From the NCBI GenBank assembly GCA_003614735.1, contig KZ992482.1, forward strand, positions 1-44,288: a stretch of DNA of 44,288 nucleotides, in the 5' to 3' direction. Below, piece after piece: positions 34,436 through 44,288 of the stretch (within the stretch, counting starts at the first letter, position 1; each line of letters starts with the position of its first letter). The notes beneath the pieces are model-generated. The model worked only from the letters and a program-made list of their open reading frames with translations. It ran no database searches and was not told the origin of the DNA. The translations under genes and the position numbers were made by a program. Source of the stretch: Thamnocephalis sphaerospora. Lineage: Eukaryota > Zoopagomycota > Zoopagomycetes > Zoopagales > Sigmoideomycetaceae.

Positions 34436-36067
34436 CTACGTTTGTCGATCTGCTGGCCGCAGCCGCAGCGCTGCACGCCAGCTGCCGCTGTGGATGACAT
34501 AGACATGCCAAAACAGCAGCCCCACAAGGGTGATAAAAATGCTGAGAATAGGCGGAAGGTAATACGGTGCGCTGCTTTCGATCTCTCCTTCGGCAGCTTG
34601 TTCCGGCGGGAGAAAGATGCAGATAATAACAAAAATACAACTCAATATGTAGATGATGGGGGCTAAAAGCCAAGCGCGGAATTGACCCGGCTTATTCGGC
34701 TTTGTGAGGCGATAAGTGACCAGTCCAAGGAGCACAAGGAGGTTGAAGACATACATTGGGAAGCTGCTCAGCTCGATGAAAAAGCTAAACACGCGTCCAG
34801 GAGGCGGCGCCACCAGGATGATGACTGTAAGCATGGTAAGTACCACAAGACTGCGCCGTGGCGTATTGCTGCCTGCGTGCACTAGACTGAGGTAACGTGC
34901 TCCCGGTGTGTACTTGAGGCGCGCGGACTCGTGCAATACTCGGCTGCTCGAGAAGAAGTTTATCGACGCCGTGCCAAAGCCCACCACTGCCAACAGCACT
35001 GGTACTAGCACCTGTCCGACCTTACTACCTAGTGCGATAGTACCAAAGCTGCCTGCGATGAGCTCCTGTGCAGCGAAAGCGATCTCGGCTGGCACCACAA
35101 ATGAGTAGGCCGCATTGAGCAGCAGAACAAGCGCCGTGGCAATGGCAAGTGACAACAAGATAGATACAGGAATTGTGCGCTCTGGGCGCTTCACTTCACT
35201 GATGATGAGATTTAGCGCAATCCAGCCGGTAAGTGCCCAGTTTACGCGCAGAAATGCCTGCGCATGGGCGTAGAGATTGGTGCTTGTGCCCGCAAACGGT
35301 TCTTTCCAATTGCCAGGGTCGGGCACGTCTAGCCCTCCGGCAACAGCCACGATGCCGACGACGATGATGAACAGCATGATTAAAACCTTCAAGGTAGCCA
35401 ATGCTGTGTGGACACGGTTTACCCAGGTCATGCTGGCCACGTTGAGCGCCAGGATGGCGGCCAGGCCCACTGCGCCAATGCCACGGGATATCCATTCGTA
35501 GGTGACAAACTTTTCTTCGCTGTACACTTCAGCGCCAACCGCAGCATACATGATGTACTGGCCAAAGGCGGTTAGCTGGGCCGCCATGCTAGCAGGTATA
35601 GCTATGCTGCGGGAGGCGAGCGCGCGTTAGACTAGCTCAGCATGTACAAATGCGATCAGAATCAATACGTACATTATCAGCATCCAGGCATACAGGTAGC
35701 CAAGCATTTGGCGCGGATGACGGTAAAAGTGGTTGAGATATGCCATGTCGGCACCGCTCTGGGGTATCATTATAGCTAGCTCTGTGTAGCTCAGCCCGCC
35801 AAATACGTTGATAGCCGCACCAATGATCCACATGATAAACGACATGCCAATCGAACCAGTTAACTGCCAGACATTGCCAGGAAACAGGAATATCTCCACG
35901 CTAAGCAGTGTGCCCATGACAATCCCAATGCCGGACGTCACGCCGACAGTCGGTGTGATTGCAGACGCTTCTGTGGAGTTCTCTTTGAGCGAAACATTTG
36001 AATCGGCAGCGCTGTCCCGGTCAAGTTGATACTTGGCCTGACCCTCCTCCAACGGCATGGAACTCAT
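34436..36067 (-). CDS. Amino-acid permease, APC superfamily (LAT/Mup1-like)
   Basis: Membrane transporter of amino acids, of the L-type branch that includes the yeast methionine permease Mup1. Two exons: 36067-35648 and 35575-34436; 519 residues with about twelve hydrophobic segments. The first segment carries GVTSGIGIVMGTLLSVEIFLFPG, the APC helix-1 glycine motif that coordinates the substrate; the second contains GAAINVFGGLSYTELAIMIP. ALTGWIALNLIISEVKRPERTIP is the conserved helix 6-7 loop with the EVKxP motif. The hydrophilic N-terminus (about 38 residues) has several Lys that could be ubiquitinated. The intron start could alternatively lie after HAEL. Substrate is not determined by sequence. 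Confidence 0.88.
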
Positions 36068-36981
36068 GGTGCCGATTTACAATGCGCTTGTGTCTGCTAG
36101 TGCCGTCGTCGTGGACGATGTGCCAGATCCTGTGCAGCTTCCTTCGCTGACACTGCAGTGTCCCTTGTTCCAACCAAATAGCGAGACAACACAGCAGGCC
36201 GACTATAACGTAGAAACTTGAAAGACAAGCGGGTGCAGGGTTGTCTGGCTGAAGCGAATTCTGCGTGCAATAGATGTAGCGTAAGGCGTGCTAAATGACG
36301 TGGACGCAGCGGCTTTAAAGGCTAATGCTCTATGGTGGAGATGCATGTGCCACCTTGGCTACATTTGCTTGGCTGTTGTGTGACGAGATCACCTCAGCTT
36401 CCATAGAATGCACCCTTGCTGTTGTGTGCATACGCAACATGTGCCGACTGAAGGAGGACGCGCAACTGTGTGGCAGTTGATATTCAAGATGTAGCGGCGT
36501 AATTGCAGCACTACCACACACATTGCTTGGTAGTAGGTTGGATTAGATGTGGCGTAGAAACTCGTCTGTATTTTCAAGCTGGCGCTTGCACTGGACTAGG
36601 CCTTGCAGGATGACGTGGCGTCGCTGACGATCACCGATGACGCAACCAGCAGCCAGGTGGCCGTGCGTCCATGGCGTAACTGCTACCTGCGGCTGTGAGA
36701 CCACCCAAGGTGCAGCCTTGCAGTTGACGCTTTGTTTATGTCGCCAAATTTGCGCAGCAAACTACACCGCAACGCTGCTTGTCTGTCACGTTTATTGTCC
36801 TGGTAAAGGTCATAGCAGCAGGATACACCATATGGATGCCAATGATATGTCTCCGTGTTACAAATAATCTTGCTATGGTACAATTTGTGCTGCAATGCAA
36901 GCGCACAGATGCAGAGCAGTAGAGCATACTATCACATTCAGGCGGCGGTTGTCTATCGCCCGTCACACATGCGGTTCGCTA
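36068..36981. other. Intergenic region upstream of the permease
   Basis: About 910 bases with no supported gene. Two TGACGTGG octamers lie at 36296-36303 and 36611-36618, about 230 and 545 bases before the permease ATG. Frames at 36330-36577 are unsupported. Confidence 0.5.
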
Positions 36982-39900
36982 CTACTTGCGGTAGTAGGTA
37001 GCTTTGGCAAATACGCCGACGTGAAGGCCGTGGCTTTCGCGATACCGGCGCTCGTTGCGAGCCTTATCCTTCAGCTGGACAGGGTTGCGCCCCGATAGCG
37101 GACCAGACGGACCGCCGAATCTTTCCTGAATCCTTTTCCAATTAGTTCCGTAAATCGCCATGCCTTTTTCCAGTGCCTCCAGCTGCTCGCGTGTCCATGG
37201 CTTACGTTCAGTAAACAGGCGCGCTTGGGAGCCAGGCCTGATACCAACGGTGCCCAGCACGTGTACTCGATTGTACGGCTCTTCTGCCACATGCACTGAT
37301 GCTTCTGAAGCCGATTGCACGCGAGACTCAACGACGAGAGACTGGGTGTGTGACATTTTGCGTTCGCCGTCCTGTGCCGCCAAATTCCTCTCTTGTTTGG
37401 GTGTGCTGCCATATGCCAAACGTCGTGATGCTTAAGTCAAGCATAAAAGAGATATTAGTTTGGCAGATCCATTAAACAGCAGCTGCCAGACCCTACATAC
37501 CTGGCTCAGGAAAGTCTGCATCGCTGTCCGCGCGACGCTTACGTGCGTTCACTACTCGTGCCTGTATCTCTATGACCGCTGGCGTGTGTTGCTCCGCAAA
37601 CTCATGATCTGTGGCGTAAAGGTAAGAGGCATGTCAGCATAAGCTAGCACATGTTGGCTCATTCAACCTTACCGCTCTGTGTCTCCTGACTCTGCAGCCT
37701 CTGCAGCTCCCCATCATGATCCTGCTCATCCGCGCTCTCTGCACTATCATCTGGCGCGTAATTAGACTGCTCGCTATCATCGAGCTGACCAGCGAAGCCA
37801 TCCATGTCATCATTCACTGTTGCTGTGGACTCTTTGTCGGGGTTTCCGTCAAGCAACGCAGCGCTTTTGTATCCCAGAAGACCGGTGGGCGATGGCGGTG
37901 GCGTCTTACGATCCCTGAGCAAGGTAGACAACGGTTCGTGGCTTGTCTCGTCAGTATCATCCTTCTTTTCCTCATCTGCTGAGGTGCGATGTGGTTGCGA
38001 TTTTGCGCCAGTTTCTTTGTCTGACGCTGTAACTTGATCTTCCTGATCCGAATCCCACTGCACGCGCGTAGCCGTTGCGTTGCGTGCCAGCATGGATGCG
38101 TGCCGTTGACTAGGAATGCAGCTGTCACTATGAGTTATTTGGCATCACGCGATGTCGCTAGACAAAGTGTCGGCTAGATATACGTACCGGAGCTGCGCTG
38201 GCTTGACCGCCGGCCCAGTATCGCGTTCAGGTGTGCTGGATAACAGCGGCGGTTCAAACACTGTCGAGGATGGAGATGTAAATGGCGACTGCACCACTCG
38301 TTCCTTTGGTGTGTTCACAGGATTTGGTGCTTCTGGCGAAACTGCATCTGCCGACTCCGTCGTGTTTTCGGCATCTGAGGCAGCCAATGCATGCAATGGC
38401 GTCTCTTCAGCATTGTGAATGATCGTACGTGATGGTGTTGCTGCTACAGGCGAGCTGTCCGCAGCTGCTGTGCCGGCAGCATATTCCGGCATTGCCTCAA
38501 TGTCGCGCATCACATCCTCCAACGGATCCGCCACCAAGTTTCTGCACCGTATTATGAGCGAGTGTCAGTTTGACAAAGACATACAGCCATCCACACAGAT
38601 GCTCGCTTACCGTGCCATTTCACTCGTGCTTGCCAGCCGCTGCAAAAAGTTTGCCGTGTCAGCTGATCGAGGGTGTAGCTGCAGTGACCGCGCTGGTTTG
38701 GCTGTTTGTGGCCGTGCTGGTAATGATGAAGATGAATGTATTTGATCTGGTGTCTGCGAGGTCGGCTTTGGCTGTAGCACGCCCTGCACTGGCGATGTAA
38801 GGTGCGCTTGTGATGGCGTCGGCTGCGGTTGTTGCACTGGCTCTACATTGATTAGATCAAGAGAGACGTCCAGCTGGCTGCCCAGTTCATCTTGAATGAC
38901 GCGCATCGCAAGTGGAACCGAAACTCGTCGGTCGCCCTTGCCAACGGATGTGGCACCGCTTGTATCCTGGCAAATCAACGGCATAAGTACGCGCCATTTT
39001 CTGCCAGAGTTAATGGGGTGCACGTACCGTATTTTGCTCCTGCATGGCACGCAGGGCGATTTCCAAGAGAAACGACCTCAGCTGCGCGATCAAGTCATTT
39101 GGCGGAAATTCGACCATAGCGCGAGTCGGCGTGCTTGCTGTAAGCTAGATTTGAATGGCAGTCATGCATTATGGGGTGTAAGTGCGGGCAAACATACTCG
39201 AGCTGCTGCTGGGCCATAAGAATGCCTCGGCAGCTCTGCGGCCAGCTCACCTCTTGGCGCATTGTCTGCTGCTGATCTTCCAACTGCTGCTCAAACTGAT
39301 GTATCCGCTCGGCCGAATTTGCATCCAGAGCCTCCCTGGCCGACGCACTATCCAGAGCTACCAGTCCAAGAACGCCGGGCTGGTCCGGAAATAGCTGTTC
39401 CAACACAGCCGTATTCCAGCTCTTGCCTGATGTGCGCAACAATGCCTATAGGAGGAAAACTGCAAGTGTGAGCATCCATACAGCATAGACTACCAATGAC
39501 CTGGTTGAGGAGAAAGGTATATAAGCTTGCGCATTTGGAACGGCACACCTACCAGCACCTTGATGCTAATCACTGGCGCGCACAGTAGCCAGTCGCGTGG
39601 CCACATGGTTGGCACGCAGTAGCAAAGTAGGCCGGCTGCTAGCTGCACAAGAATTATACCAGCTTTGCGACGTGCAGCCACTGTCATGCGCTCCCAGTCG
39701 ATGGCGAGCAGGTACGATGCCGATGCGAGATTGACGCAGAGACGCAAGTGATTGCGCATCGTCTCGGACGCCTTGGCCTGATCTGTGATGTCGCGCGAAA
39801 AAAAGGACGCTGCAGTGCCAAAGTGCCGCTGCGCATAGCCTGTACAAGACACCGTGGCCCAGATGAATCAATCTACGGCCTGCTAGACCAAGTGTACATC

Positions 39901-40639
39901 TATTCCGCCACTTACTCTGCATGTCATGATAGTACTCTTCGGCCATGCTCTGCGCCTCCTCATCAGACAGATCTTGTTCGCTCAGCTCCTGGGTGCTTCC
40001 GTCGATGCGATATATGCCCAGCGCATAACGCACTACCTGCCACGCCATATGCGTCAGCGTTTCCACATCTCCACGCGTCGGCCGGCGAGCGCGTATACGA
40101 CGGCTTGTTGGCAAGGCTGGTAAGCTTGTCGCAGCGTCCAATGTCAGCGCGACAGCCATGCCTGCATCAATAGACGGTGCGGCGGTCGGCTGCTCCGTTC
40201 CCGAAGCAGTCTGCTGAGGCGGTTCAATGGTGCGCGGCGCACTTGTTTGCTGTGCTTTCGTTTGTTGTTGTTCTGGCGCAAACCGCTGCGATTCCACCGT
40301 GGGACGTCGTCGACGCAGACGGCTAGCCACTGGCGAGTCGTCAGCCACTGCCTGCTGCCTGCTGACTTTGCTCTGGACAGTGCCGACACGGGCCAGCGGT
40401 GACGGGTCCGAATCCACACTTTGTGTTGCGGTTCGCGTAGTTGGCTGCGTGTGGCCAGGCGTATTTGCCGCGCTATTGCCATCCTGCCCGCCGTCCAGGT
40501 CACTTTCGTCTGCGCTTCCTCCAAGAGGCGGGCTGGAGTATTCGCGCTGTGTGAGAAAGACAGGCGGTGCTGGCGACTGTGACCGTTGGGACATGGTGGT
40601 GATTGGTGGTGGACGCGAAGCAACGCGGTGCAGCGGCAT
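36982..40639 (-). CDS. Tbf1/TRF-type telobox Myb protein
   Basis: Probable double-stranded telomere-repeat (or TTAGGG promoter) binding protein, by analogy with Tbf1, Taz1 and TRF. About nine exons and roughly 1,000 residues. The first five supported exons are 40639-39916, 39839-39553, 39445-39251, 39144-39028 and one from about 38970. An alternative ATG lies at 40594 with a better context. The N-terminus (about 190 residues) is Ser/Gln-rich. A helical region follows (THMAWQVVRYALGIYRIDG, SASYLLAIDWERM, IILVQLAAGLLCYC) at the place of the TRF-homology dimerisation domain. A long acidic linker follows. The last exon holds one Myb repeat, KPWTREQLEALEKGMAIYG with NWKRIQERFG, and ends with VQLKDKARNERR, the telobox signature of Tbf1/TRF proteins. 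The TRF-homology assignment is inference; the telobox is clear. Confidence 0.75.
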
Positions 40640-40820
40640 GTTGTGATGTATACACGGACAAACACGTGATCCACCGGTTTAATCATGAAGCACAAACACA
40701 TCCACACATCGCCTGCTCGGGTTGCGCATGGTTGCTACAGCCGCGTCTACATCTGTGCGCATTGCCATCCAGCCGGCGTCCCATCCAACCAACAGTGTAT
40801 CGTATCGAAACACAATGCAC

Positions 40821-41824
40821 TTAGATATCCTTGCGTGTCTCGTCTTCACGACCTTCGAAGCGTTTCTGTTGCACGCACGCGTCCTATGAGCATCTGGTTG
40901 CCGTCACGATGCTACCATTCCAATCGGTTGACTGCTTACCTTGAGCTCGTCGTGCTCATCAGTCAGACGCATGTACTCGGCGCTCAGCTGATCCGCCTGG
41001 CGCTTGAGCGTCTCCGCATCCAGGCACCGCTTCTCGGACGCATCCAGCTGCGCCTTGAGCTCAGCAATCTCGCGCGCATGCTCCTCGTTGACTTCCTGCA
41101 GCTTCAGCTGGTTGGTCGACTGAGCGGCAGTCTGCTTGACATGATAAGCCATGATGCAGATGTGTCAATGCTGCTTGATGCCACTTACGTCACGCTTCAC
41201 ACGCTCAAACTCTTCCTCGCGCGTGGCCATCTGCACCATGATGATGTGCAGGCGTGCGACCACAATTGACAGGAACAGGGTAAAGCCAGTAAGATACCTG
41301 ACAGCATGACACGGATGTCAGACGGTGGGCACTGTGCGCCAATGTCAGCTGCTACTTACATATTGCGCTGATTGTAGAACATCTTGGAGTGCAGGTTGGT
41401 GTCGGTGCGGATGTCCGGCAGACGCTCGCGCGTCTCAATGTCGGCTTGCGTGCGCCACATGCGGTTGAGCGAGTCGAGGAAAAGGATAAAGACAAAGACG
41501 AAGAGGATCTTGAGCGAGTATTCCAGGCGGCTAAGCACATCCGACCGAGAGAGCAGCGAAAACAGCTTGCGGCGGAAGCCTAGCGGCAGCGGCGCCTGTC
41601 GGGCACACGCACATACGTGGTTAGTATCGTCACCCAGCGCACATGCATGCAATAGCAACACCTACCACATAGAACAGCAGCGTGGCCATCTACGGCAGAG
41701 ATACAGCGTGCAACGTCAGCACACGCAGCGCGACACTTTCAACTGGCGCATGCAACGCCCTGGCTGCACTCTCCCTCACCTCTGCCACCAGCAGAAAGAA
41801 CACAATGGTGTAGTAGAGCGTCAT
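40821..41824 (-). CDS. YET3: BAP31/Yet-family ER membrane protein
   Basis: ER protein of the BAP29/BAP31 family (yeast Yet1-3), which assists sorting of membrane cargo. Six exons: 41824-41780, 41689-41666, 41595-41360, 41297-41189, 41134-40940, 40883-40821; 223 residues. Three N-terminal hydrophobic segments: TLYYTIVFFLLVAE plus MATLLFYV across intron 1, YSLKILFVFVFILFLDSL, and YLTGFTLFLSIVVARLHIIM. The connecting RMWRTQADIE and LHSKMFYNQRNMYLTGFT stretches are conserved in the family. A cytosolic coiled coil (EEFERVKRDQTAAQ through LTDEHDELK) follows. The chain ends TRKDI, close to but not a standard KKxx retrieval signal. Exon 2 is only 24 nt. Confidence 0.9.
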
Positions 41825-42172
41825 GATGCTTAATGGTGCGCCGGTAACGTACAAATGTGCCTAGGTGTCTAGACAGGTGGTAGCGACGTGGACGTGGCAA
41901 CGTGAGTACGAGTGCGGTAGATTAGCAACACTGGCTGTCGAGCAGACCTATATAGCGGTGGCGACAGCGTACCTTTACGTGCAGCGGGCGTCTTTGCGGC
42001 GGGAAGAAAGGGCAGAGGCTGGGGAGAAAGCCGTATTGGCAGCGACGTGTCCATAGGTGTTTGATGCATGTGTCAATGCCGAACGTGTGGCGTGATCACA
42101 TTCTTGGTGGACAGTTTTCCACTTGACTAGCACCACGCTTTTCTCTTCTTGTCGCCTACAGCGCCTGCACCT
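41825..42172. promoter_or_regulatory. Divergent promoter, YET3-like / DUF3245-like genes
   Basis: 348 bases separate the two start codons. The last 50 bases before the plus-strand ATG are CT-rich. No TATA box is obvious. Confidence 0.45.
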
Positions 42173-43022
42173 ATGAGCGACACCGCCAAAGTCCGTCCAA
42201 CCAGCAGCCACGCTGGCACTGGCCAGGCCCCAACCGCCGCTGCTGGTAGCCAGGCTGGCAGCGGTACAGACGGCCCGGTTGATCTGGACATGCTGCGCAC
42301 GCGACTGGAGGTTTCCATAGGAATGGCACGCTCTCTGGTTGCCTCCTGGCTGCCGGAGGAGGAGGAGGGCAGCGGTGAGGGTCAGGACGGCAGGAAAGCT
42401 CACGAAAAAGCACGGAAGCAACTCGGCAACCAGGCTGCACTGGGTGACACTGCCAAGACAGGGCGCTTGGCTGCCAAGAATACCGCCAATGTCGCGGACA
42501 CCACCACGTTGGTCGGCCGTCCAGCCAGGTCAGTGCTGCCTATAGAGCGGGCGGCGGTGCACGGTGGGGAAGGAAAGATGGAGTCGGCGCGCGGCAGAGG
42601 TAGCGCTGGCCGACGACGACGCAGTCTGTTTGCTAACCGCAAACGCATTTAGACTGGGCTTGGGCGCCAAGTTTCTTTCGCACAAGGAAGCCATGCGAGC
42701 GGCAGCACCGGGCGCAGCCAAAGGAACGCTTGCCGAGGACAAGCTCCGGCGAAAGCTGCTTGGTGTGAAGCGCGGTCATGCATCGGACGACCATGGCGGT
42801 GCGCCGCAACGCGGTCATAACAAAAAGCATGCGCCTGGCGCTCGACCCGGCAGCGCACTGAAAGCGTCGAGTGATGATGACGATGAGGAAAGCAAGTATC
42901 GCACCGCTAAATCGGCCAGTGCACGATCGGTGGCTTCCACTTTTGCCAGTGGCAAGCACAAGCAAAACAGCGCCGGCACCGACATGCTCAGCTTTTATCT
43001 GAACCGCAAGAAGCGCAAGTAG
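42173..43022 (+). CDS. DUF3245-like basic protein of unknown function
   Basis: Two exons, 42173-42528 and 42653-43022, give 241 residues. The intron joins PAR to LGLGAKFLSHKEA, restoring the RLGLGAK motif typical of the DUF3245 family, which is otherwise uncharacterised. Before it is a helix with SIGMARSLVASWLPEEEE; after it come a basic KLRRKLLGVKR stretch, an acidic DDDDEES patch and a C-terminal YLNRKKRK that is nuclear- or nucleolar-like. The composition (low-complexity, Lys/Ser/Ala-rich) fits a nucleolar protein, but that is a guess. The ATG chosen is the first in frame after the CT-rich leader. It converges with the zuotin gene. Confidence 0.7.
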
Positions 43023-43187
43023 AGCGCACACACGCTTGATCTGGTCAAGCCTGTATTTTATCCGCGGCCAGCCAGCTGTTTCTTTGCATTATAGACACTT
43101 TTAACTGCATTCACTGCAAGGAGGCAATGGAAGGGGCAATGATGGCGTGTTTATATCTGTGCATACACATGAGACCACTGAGGCTGT

Positions 43188-44288
43188 CTAGCTCGTTGCC
43201 GCCTTCTTGGCCTTGATCTGCTCCATCAAGAACTGTGAAGGTGCAGCATGAGTATGCGCAGTATAGTGTCGCATTAGCATCAATGTCACGTACCTTGACG
43301 CGAAGCTTGACCTCGCGCTTGTTGCGGCCCTCGACCTCAGCTGCGATCATGTCCCAGCGGTCACCCTCACCCTTCCAGCTGGCCGGGTATGTCTTGAGCG
43401 CCTTTTCCAGCTGCTGCTGCTGCTCACTGGTCCAGTTGACCGCTGTATCAGCCGGCTTCTCAGCAGCTGCAGCGGTGGCGGCAGAAGCAGAGGCAGGCTC
43501 CGATGCGCCATCCACAACGTCAAAGCGGATAGAAGGCTCATCATTGATGCGCGTGTCGGCGTGCTTCTTGACAAACTGAAGCTGGCGCACGGCGTCTGCC
43601 TGCATGGATGTCGCGCCTGTAGCATGAACAACACCGACCGCCGTCGATATGGTGTGAGCCGAGTTCGCACACGCCGATCGCCGTGTACCTGCTTACCCCG
43701 CTGCAGATCCTTGGACTTTGCAATCAGCTCCTCATTGCTGCGGGCTGCCTGGCCACTGTGCACAGCGACATACTCGCTGATTGTTTCCCAGCGCTTGCGC
43801 GAACCACCCGGAAACTTGCTCACAGCCTTGATCAGAATGGCAATTTCCTCCGTGGTCCACGGCCGTTCGTTGCTCTTCTTGGCCGGAGCCGGCTTGGACT
43901 CGGCAACTGGCGCAGCTGGCGTGGCAACCGGAGCCGGCTTGGGCTTGGGCGCCTCTGGCAGCGGCTCGCTGCTCTTCTGTCCTGCCAGTGTCTCGGCTAT
44001 CATATAAAGGACAGCGGGGCGTCAACAATCGAATTTCGCTGCAAGCGCACACTTGTGCGTGCAAGCAGATACTTGCCAGTCACCAGGCGATCCACGCTGC
44101 TTGCATCCAGACTGCCGGCAGACACCAGTGTGTAGACCTGGCAACATCGGCGCAACAACATTAGTCAGGCCCTACCCTTCTCCAGTTTAGCGCGCAATAC
44201 GTACGACATCGTCGATGATCCACTGCGCAAGGGCACTGGCCGCATCGGCTTCAAGGCGCTCCTTGAGTGCAATCAGCTTCTCCACATC
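43188..44288 (-). CDS. ZUO1: Zuotin/DNAJC2 ribosome-associated J-protein, C-terminal part (partial)
   Basis: Ribosome-bound J-protein that partners an Hsp70 in nascent-chain folding. Only the C-terminal exons are in the window: >44288-44205, 44137-44077, 43996-43697, 43616-43294, 43232-43188. A Lys/Pro/Ala-rich linker leads into SANT domain 1 (RPWTTEEIAILIKAVSKFPG with RWETISEYV) and SANT domain 2 (NWTSEQQQQLEKALKTYP with DRWDMIAAEVEGRNKRE). The closing FLMEQIKAKKAATS is close to the animal DNAJC2 ending. Paired SANT repeats are typical of animal and many fungal zuotins but are absent from the baker's yeast protein. The intron at 43997-44076 uses a GC donor (GCAAGT). The J domain lies beyond the window edge. 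Confidence 0.88.

Noticed and set aside
1-44288. Mobile elements, CRISPR arrays and RNA genes
   Set aside because: No transposase, reverse transcriptase, terminal repeat, regular spacer array or tRNA/rRNA pattern was seen by eye on either strand. Small or decayed ones could be missed.

Overview
This window is nuclear DNA from a fungus. The coding genes are split by many short GT-AG introns, mostly about 45-125 nt. The families include fungal regulators and complexes: a Zap1-type zinc regulator, Mrc1, Rxt3, an oligopeptide (OPT) transporter, Sec20 and zuotin. No rRNA, tRNA, CRISPR array, operon or transposon was recognised. The leaders are pyrimidine-rich and the intergenic gaps range from a few hundred bases to about 1.5 kb. 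An early-diverging filamentous fungus (a zygomycete-grade lineage) fits the intron density and gene mix, but that placement is inference. Exon boundaries below were worked out by hand from splice consensus, reading frame and family conservation.

Layout. 0.5-5.3 kb (minus): a large multi-exon RhoGEF with DH and PH domains. 5.6-7.0 kb (minus): coding-like sequence I could not identify. 7.0-11.1 kb (plus): a long CT-rich leader and a Zap1-type zinc-finger regulator in five exons. 11.8-12.2 kb (plus): a tiny SVIP-like p97 cofactor in three exons. 12.5-13.6 kb (minus): a TALE homeodomain protein. 15.0-20.4 kb (plus): an intronless OPT transporter, then a twelve-exon cytochrome P450. 20.6-26.1 kb (plus): the replication checkpoint mediator Mrc1/Claspin, then the ER SNARE Sec20. 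26.5-29.3 kb: a divergent pair, Rxt3 (minus) and a mitochondrial GTP:AMP phosphotransferase (plus). 30.0-30.9 kb (plus): an intronless NmrA/isoflavone-reductase-like NAD(P)-binding protein. 31.1-40.6 kb (minus): a WD40 protein with a long disordered and coiled-coil N-terminus, an amino-acid permease, and a Tbf1/TRF-type telobox Myb protein. 40.8-44.3 kb: a BAP31/Yet-family ER protein (minus), a DUF3245-like basic protein (plus), and the C-terminal part of zuotin/DNAJC2 (minus, cut by the window edge).

There is no sign of one dedicated gene system. The content is mostly housekeeping: ER and secretory quality control (SVIP-like, Sec20, BAP31, zuotin), chromosome maintenance (Mrc1, Rxt3, telobox protein) and nutrient handling (Zap1, OPT, permease, P450). 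The most notable items are the complete SVIP-like gene, the cysteine motifs in the Zap1-like activation region, the full-length telobox protein, a cluster of four ACGTCAGC sites before the NmrA-like gene, and the unexplained coding-like stretch at 5.6-7.0 kb.
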